From positions 1 to 8,670 of the forward strand of contig MFUY01000013.1 of the NCBI GenBank assembly GCA_001787035.1: a DNA stretch of 8,670 nt, written 5' to 3'. Origin of the DNA: Candidatus Nomurabacteria bacterium RIFCSPLOWO2_01_FULL_41_12. GTDB lineage: Bacteria; Patescibacteriota; Minisyncoccia; Phycocordibacterales; UBA9973. A program made the position numbers and the translations under genes. The notes under the pieces are model-generated. The model was not told the DNA's origin. It did no database searches and worked only from the letters and a program-made list of their open reading frames with translations. This document shows, piece after piece, positions 5,146 through 8,670 of the stretch (position 1 is its first letter; each line of letters opens with the position of its first letter).

Positions 5146-6474
5146 ATGGATATAAATTTATCAAAAATAAAAAAAGTTTTCTTCATCGGCATTGGCGGGA
5201 TAGGCGTTTCTGCTCTTGCAAAAATGGCTCTCGCGCGCGGAATGGAAATATCGGGAATCAATGACGAAGATAGTCCTAAAACCTTAGACCCATTTCGAGA
5301 GTCGGGTATAAAAATAATTGATTTAAAGACCGTCCTAAAAGACGTCTTGAAAGATCGCTTTAAAATTCCCAAAGCCGATTTGTATATTTACAGCGACGCC
5401 TGGATTTACCGGGGGCCTGCAATTATTGAGAAAGCAAAAGCATCAGGCAAAATAGTTATGAGTTATTCTGAAGCCTTAGGTCAATTTGCTAAAGAATATA
5501 AAGTGATAGCCATAGCGGGTACTCATGGAAAAACAACAACTACTAGCATGGTAGCGGAGATACTGATGGATGCGGGCCTGGATCCAACGGTTGTCGTGGG
5601 TTCTTTTGTAAAAAAATTTAATAGTAATTTTAGGAAGGGGGAGGGCAAGTACTTAGTAGTAGAAGCTGACGAATACAATAGGCATTTTCTAAATTTAGCT
5701 CCTTTTATTACTGTTATAACAAACATTGAAGCAGACCATTTAGATTATTATAAAGACTTGGCAGATATAAAGAATGCATTTGATCAGCTTCTTTCTCAGA
5801 GTGAAAATAAAATCATAGATTATAAAAAATATTTAGATAAAGTTCCAAAGCTTTCTGTTCCAGGTGAACACAATCGCATGAATGCGGCGGCGGCGCTCTC
5901 AGTAGCGGATTTTCTCCATATAAAATTAACAAATGCCCAAAAATCCCTCAACCATTTTTCCGGCACTTGGCGGCGTTTGGACAAAAGGGGGGAGAGTAAT
6001 AATGGCACGATTATTTATGATGACTATGCCCATCATCCGACAGAAATTAAAGCAAGCCTCCAGGCGTTGCGGGAGCTTTACCCCCACACCAATGATATTG
6101 GTGTGGGGGTTTATCCGGCCGGAGCGAAAAAAATCACGGTACTTTTCCAGCCTCATCTATATAGCCGGACCAAGGCTCTTTTTGGCGATTTTTCTCAAAG
6201 CTTTATTTTAGCGGATAAAGTGCTCTTACTGCCCATATATTTTGGTAGAGAAGACAAAGACGAAAGTGTTTCCAGTGAAAAATTAGCCGAGGCTATCAAT
6301 CAGACTATTCGCCTAGAGGGGGGAGACGCAGAGGCATATCCCGACTTTGAATCTGCGGAAAAGGCTGTTTTGGGCTTAAAACTGGGACCCAAAGATGTGT
6401 TTGTAACAATGGGGGCAGGTGAGGCCTATAAAGTTGCCGACAAGGTCTTTGGGTTGACTTTGGACTCTAAATAG
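5146..6474 (+). CDS. murC: UDP-MurNAc--L-alanine ligase MurC, with an in-frame palindrome insertion
   Basis: MurC attaches L-Ala to UDP-MurNAc, the first stem-peptide step. The 442 residues include the N-terminal nucleotide-sugar loop GIGGIGVSALA (15-25), P-loop AIAGTHGKTTT (122-132), EADEYNRHFL (173-182), EADHLDYY (195-202), GEHNRMNAAAA (240-250), GTWRRLD (273-279), YDDYAHHPTEI (291-301), FQPHLYSRT (334-342) and MGAGE (422-426). Two departures stand out. The stretch between EADHLDYY and GEHN is much shorter than in typical MurC (E. coli MurC is about 490 residues). And between ALRELYP and KKITVLFQPHLYSRT, where the family has a tight turn, about 15 extra residues (HTNDIGVGVYPAGAK) coincide with a perfect inverted repeat. 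The ATG is one base after the murD stop. Last gene of the operon. Confidence 0.95.
   Translation: MDINLSKIKKVFFIGIGGIGVSALAKMALARGMEISGINDEDSPKTLDPFRESGIKIIDLKTVLKDVLKDRFKIPKADLYIYSDAWIYRGPAIIEKAKASGKIVMSYSEALGQFAKEYKVIAIAGTHGKTTTTSMVAEILMDAGLDPTVVVGSFVKKFNSNFRKGEGKYLVVEADEYNRHFLNLAPFITVITNIEADHLDYYKDLADIKNAFDQLLSQSENKIIDYKKYLDKVPKLSVPGEHNRMNAAAALSVADFLHIKLTNAQKSLNHFSGTWRRLDKRGESNNGTIIYDDYAHHPTEIKASLQALRELYPHTNDIGVGVYPAGAKKITVLFQPHLYSRTKALFGDFSQSFILADKVLLLPIYFGREDKDESVSSEKLAEAINQTIRLEGGDAEAYPDFESAEKAVLGLKLGPKDVFVTMGAGEAYKVADKVFGLTLDSK
6080..6110. repeat. Perfect 14-bp palindrome inserted in frame in murC
   Basis: ACCCCCACACCAAT (6080-6093) and ATTGGTGTGGGGGT (6097-6110) are perfect inverted arms around the three-base loop GAT. 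It is translated as part of YPHTNDIGVGV and lies exactly where MurC carries extra residues compared with the usual LYPxKKITVxFQPHLYSRT stretch. A further self-complementary decamer, TCCGGCCGGA, follows at 6114-6123 and may belong to the same inserted unit. No T-run follows the hairpin and the frame continues for over 120 codons, so a terminator role is unlikely. Confidence 0.9.
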
Positions 6475-6490
6475 CATAGTATATGGATAT

Positions 6491-6532
6491 AATCCTATTT
6501 TAAGCATAAAGCTTATTAGATAAGGGTTTTTT
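6491..6532 (+). terminator. Possible weak intrinsic terminator after murC
   Basis: AATCCTAT (6491-6498) can pair with ATAAGGGTT (6520-6528) using one G-U pair and one bulged A. An inner TAAGC/GCTTA stem (6501-6515) sits in the loop. The run of six T at 6527-6532 follows immediately. The stem is AT-rich and imperfect, so termination may be partial and the glucosaminidase gene could receive read-through. Confidence 0.45.
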
Positions 6533-6599
6533 CAGTTTTAGCTTAGGTTTTGACTGAAATTGGTTCAGATATGGGTTTGGCGGGGCAAAATCGCTTTTT

Positions 6600-7244
6600 A
6601 TGAGAAATCAAAAATTAATACGCTTTGTTCAGTCGTTTGTTTTGTTGCCAATACTAACAATATCAGGGTTGCAGGGAGGAACTCTCCTTCAGGCCGGTTC
6701 TGGCATTATCTCGACTTCTCAATTCGTATTATCACAAAAACAGAATAATGGAGATCTGCCTTCTATTGCCCTTAACCCGGCTATAGACGGGTATGCTCAA
6801 AATAGAAAAATTAAAGCCGAATCGATTGATGCTTATTTTAAGGCGCGCAATATGCCGCTCTCGGGCTTGGGCATGAAAATGGTTTTGGAAGCTGAAAAAA
6901 ACGACATTGATTGGCGATTGCTTCCGGCGATAGCTGTCCGAGAATCAACGGGTGGCAAGCATGATTGCAACAAAGTTTCCAACAACCCATTCGGCTGGGG
7001 CTCTTGTAAGATCGGCTTTAAGTCAAACGAAGAGGCGATAGAAACTGTGGCTAGAAATTTGGGAGGTAACAATCCAAATACTGCCAAGCATTATGACAAT
7101 AAAACCACTAAACAAATACTTCAAAAATACAATCCGCCGCACATCGTCCCTCGTTATGCGCAGCAGGTGATATCTATAATGAACAAAATCGGACCGGAAG
7201 ATACGGCAATCACGACCATAGAAAAAGTCAACGCTAATACTTAA
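6600..7244 (+). CDS. Secreted glucosaminidase-family (PF01832-like) cell-wall protein
   Basis: The 214-residue protein has a basic N-terminus and a hydrophobic stretch (about 9-29), giving a signal peptide or anchor; a cleavage after LLQA (to residue 32) is possible but unclear. Residues 74-195 look like a compact glucosaminidase domain of the kind annotated as mannosyl-glycoprotein endo-beta-N-acetylglucosaminidase: IDAYFKARNMPLSGLGMKMV, then IDWRLLPAIAVRESTGG, NPFGWGSC and a late YN/PRYAQQV segment. Glu115 in RESTGG is the likely catalytic acid. Cys123 and Cys136 flank the NPFGWG loop and could form a disulfide outside the cell. It probably cuts or binds peptidoglycan glycan strands. The ATG lies 125 bases after murC, suggesting separate or partly separate transcription, and the stop is inside the downstream terminator stem. 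Hydrolase activity itself is inferred. Confidence 0.85.
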   Translation: MRNQKLIRFVQSFVLLPILTISGLQGGTLLQAGSGIISTSQFVLSQKQNNGDLPSIALNPAIDGYAQNRKIKAESIDAYFKARNMPLSGLGMKMVLEAEKNDIDWRLLPAIAVRESTGGKHDCNKVSNNPFGWGSCKIGFKSNEEAIETVARNLGGNNPNTAKHYDNKTTKQILQKYNPPHIVPRYAQQVISIMNKIGPEDTAITTIEKVNANT

Positions 7245-7285
7245 AAAACAAAATCCCCCGTATTATGGGGGATTTTGTTTTTTAA
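7241..7285. terminator. Bidirectional intrinsic terminator between convergent genes
   Basis: Bases 7241-7259 and 7267-7285 are perfect 19-bp inverted arms around the loop GTATTAT. The core is CCCCC/GGGGG, with A-rich sequence before and T-rich sequence after on each strand, so it can stop transcription from both sides. The TAA stops of the glucosaminidase gene (7242-7244) and of the minus-strand surface protein (7282-7284) both lie within the arms, so the two coding regions end in the same element. Confidence 0.96.
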
Positions 7286-8670
7286 GGTGCTGGCTCTTCA
7301 GGTGTTGGTTCCGGAGCAGGCTCGGGCTCTGCTTGCGGTGAGCTTGTCGAATCCGGTTCAGGTTCTGGTTCAGCCACCGCCTCTGGCGGGGTCTCGCCTT
7401 CGGCGGTGAGTGTCGGCTCTTCTTCCGGAGTCACTTCCGGCTCTGGTTCGCTAGTCGCAGGTTCATCCGGAGGAGGGGTGCTACTGCTTCCATTACTTCC
7501 TCCGCCGGAGCCGATGAGGAGGGCATCTAACTCCGCTTTATTCACACAAGTCTTTGCTCCCGTGTCATCAGAAACACACAAAGACTTAGTATCTATCTCT
7601 CCCACAAAAATTTTCACTATCCCATTCCCCGCATCCGCCAGCCAGGTGGTGATTTTTGAAAATAAGTTCGTGAAGAAAGAGCTCACAAAAGCCTCGCCCG
7701 TAAGGCTATGGCCGAGGGATTCTGAAGGAGAACCCAGTAGAGGAATTGTGATACCTGCGATTCCTTCCAGATTTAGATTTAATTCTTTAATTCTTTTCTC
7801 GTGATCAAACAAATATAAATATGATTCTTCCAAAGAAGCCAGAAACCCGTCGCCTTTATCAAACAAGCCACCATCTTTAACGGCATATAAAAGAGGTAAT
7901 TGATATTTTTCATTGGTAAATTGCTCTATCTCTTCAAGAGTCTTTAGTCCTGTATAAGTAGAAGCCCCAGGGTTACCAGCAAATTGTATTATATTGCCAG
8001 TAAAGAATTTTTCAAACACATAGTCAGGATTTGTATAGGCTGTCCCATTTTTGTAGATATCACCAGACACATTGAGAGTACCGCCTCCTTTTGAACCGCC
8101 AGTGGGTTCAGTGGTAACATAAATCATAACCCCTCCGCCAGTTTGAATTTTCATATTTTGAGCACCGGCAGTCCCAAAGATAATGCCTTTACCTCCTACA
8201 CCTGTCTGATTTTGAATATAAAGATTCGAGCCTGCAACATCAGGGGACGGAGGAACTGCAGCAATCTGGAAATCATCCGCTCCGGCGCCCATGTCGTTGG
8301 GATGATTTGTTCCTATATACCCCTTAGCGACGCCATCGGTTTTGAAGGTTAAATATCCGCCGCTTGCGTGGGTTGAGTTAATTGTTAGCACATTTTGTGC
8401 AGAGCTTGTATGTGTCGCAATGCCGTCACTTTCAATAATCGCCAATGCGTCAAATCCTTGTGTCGTGCTGCGCACACGGAACTCGGCGCCGCTTACCTGT
8501 CCAGGAGCTGCTAAGATATCTCCAGGAGCCGTTCCTTCGTTACCGTAGACATCAAAATAAGCACCACGTGTGGAATCTCGTAAGCCACCTCCTACAAGCC
8601 CCAAACGACCACTATCACTCCCATCGCTTGTATTCCTGCGAATAACTTTGTCAGCAGAAAAGATAATATC
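7282..8670 (-). CDS. Large surface/fibre-like protein with S74-like C-terminal module and Pro/Glu tail (5' end outside window)
   Basis: The minus-strand frame is open to the right edge, so 462 C-terminal residues are visible and the TTG at 8604 is internal. Numbering from the edge, residues 1-195 are Gly/Thr/Ser-rich beta-type sequence of the kind found in tail-fibre and bacterial adhesin proteins (phrases such as SGGYLTFKTDGVAKGYIGT). Residues 199-209 (LNVSGDIYKNG), then NPDYVFEKFF (214-223), LKTLEEIEQF (242-251) and a helical ASLEESYLYLFDHEKRIKEL resemble the C-terminal module next to the S74 intramolecular-chaperone domain. The usual S74 Ser-Asp-x-Arg motif is not seen. Two cysteines in SLCVSDDTGAKTCV (363-376) may pair. 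The last 74 residues are a Ser/Gly then Pro/Glu-rich tail, probably disordered and possibly wall-spanning or surface-exposed. No sortase motif or C-terminal membrane anchor is visible. Exact function unknown. Confidence 0.85.
   Translation of the reverse strand, partial: DIIFSADKVIRRNTSDGSDSGRLGLVGGGLRDSTRGAYFDVYGNEGTAPGDILAAPGQVSGAEFRVRSTTQGFDALAIIESDGIATHTSSAQNVLTINSTHASGGYLTFKTDGVAKGYIGTNHPNDMGAGADDFQIAAVPPSPDVAGSNLYIQNQTGVGGKGIIFGTAGAQNMKIQTGGGVMIYVTTEPTGGSKGGGTLNVSGDIYKNGTAYTNPDYVFEKFFTGNIIQFAGNPGASTYTGLKTLEEIEQFTNEKYQLPLLYAVKDGGLFDKGDGFLASLEESYLYLFDHEKRIKELNLNLEGIAGITIPLLGSPSESLGHSLTGEAFVSSFFTNLFSKITTWLADAGNGIVKIFVGEIDTKSLCVSDDTGAKTCVNKAELDALLIGSGGGSNGSSSTPPPDEPATSEPEPEVTPEEEPTLTAEGETPPEAVAEPEPEPDSTSSPQAEPEPAPEPTPEEPAP
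7339..7351 (-). repeat. Second copy of the TTCGACAAGCTCA-type motif, in the Pro/Glu tail
   Basis: The plus strand reads TGAGCTTGTCGAA (TTCGACAAGCTCA in the direction of the gene). It is translated inside the low-complexity tail as part of EPDSTSSPQ, interrupting a Pro-Glu repeat with Ser/Thr residues. CGG and CCG flank it as a short imperfect inverted repeat. It matches the 1182-1195 motif except for the central bases. Confidence 0.5.

Noticed and set aside
4908..5372. 154-codon minus-strand open frame across the murD/murC junction
   Set aside because: It is antisense to two well-conserved genes and its translation looks like reverse-frame noise.
6454..6493. Promoter-like TTGACT (6454-6459), 17-base spacer, TAGTAT (6477-6482), and a perfect TATAAT at 6488-6493
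   Set aside because: The paired -10 is weak, the perfect TATAAT has no -35 at proper spacing, and transcripts would run straight into the possible terminator. AT-rich DNA gives such matches readily.
6550..6575. TTGACT at 6550-6555 as a promoter for the glucosaminidase gene
   Set aside because: No acceptable -10 hexamer lies 16-18 bases downstream; the nearest candidates are 11-14 bases away.
6560..6748. 62-residue plus-strand open frame starting before the glucosaminidase gene
   Set aside because: It overlaps the signal-peptide coding part of the real gene in another frame and shows no family resemblance.
7406..7804. 132-codon plus-strand open frame opposite the surface protein
   Set aside because: It is the shadow of the Pro/Glu-rich tail, whose biased codons keep the opposite strand free of stops.
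8602..8604. TTG as the start of the minus-strand surface protein
   Set aside because: The same frame remains open for 22 more codons to the window edge with similar composition; the true start is outside.
1..8670. CRISPR arrays, tRNA or rRNA genes, insertion sequences
   Set aside because: No regularly spaced direct repeats, cloverleaf sequences, rRNA segments or transposase genes were seen by eye; nearly all sequence is explained by coding genes.

Overview
The window most likely comes from a genome-reduced member of the Candidate Phyla Radiation (Patescibacteria, probably a Parcubacteria/Paceibacteria lineage). This is inferred from the AT-rich, tightly packed genes, the trimmed SecA and Mur ligases, a GNAT of the COG3981 type, a small glucosaminidase with an 'RESTGG...NPFGWGSC' core, and a surface protein with an S74-like module and a Pro/Glu tail. 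No rRNA or other taxonomic marker is present, so the placement is not proven.

Layout. Bases 1-6474 hold seven consecutive plus-strand genes that are almost certainly co-transcribed: 3' part of secA (cut by the window edge), a GNAT acetyltransferase, a small three-helix membrane protein, csaA, murE, murD and murC. Gaps are 4, 1, 12, 2, -8 and 1 bases. A weak intrinsic terminator may follow murC. A 125-base gap then precedes a secreted glucosaminidase-family protein (6600-7244). A near-ideal bidirectional terminator (7241-7285) separates it from a convergent minus-strand gene for a large surface protein, whose 5' end lies beyond the right edge.

How the genes fit together. SecA drives preprotein export and CsaA is an export-related chaperone in Bacillus, so they plausibly act together. 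MurC, MurD and MurE add L-Ala, D-Glu and (from the DNPR motif) meso-diaminopimelate to UDP-MurNAc. The glucosaminidase-type protein would act on the finished wall, and the minus-strand protein would be a Sec substrate shown at the surface. The theme is cell envelope and secretion.

Most striking signal. Perfect inverted repeats lie inside conserved genes and are translated in frame: 12-bp arms in the secA linker, 8-bp arms in the SecA zinc-knuckle insertion, and 14-bp arms in an apparent insertion of about 15 residues in MurC. Two copies of a TGAGC-(GTA/TT)-GTCGAA motif also sit in translated low-conservation segments. This resembles a population of small palindromic elements that insert into coding sequence without breaking the frame, as Rickettsia palindromic elements do. 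Other oddities are a SecA lacking most of the helical wing region and a MurE lacking its N-terminal UDP-binding domain.
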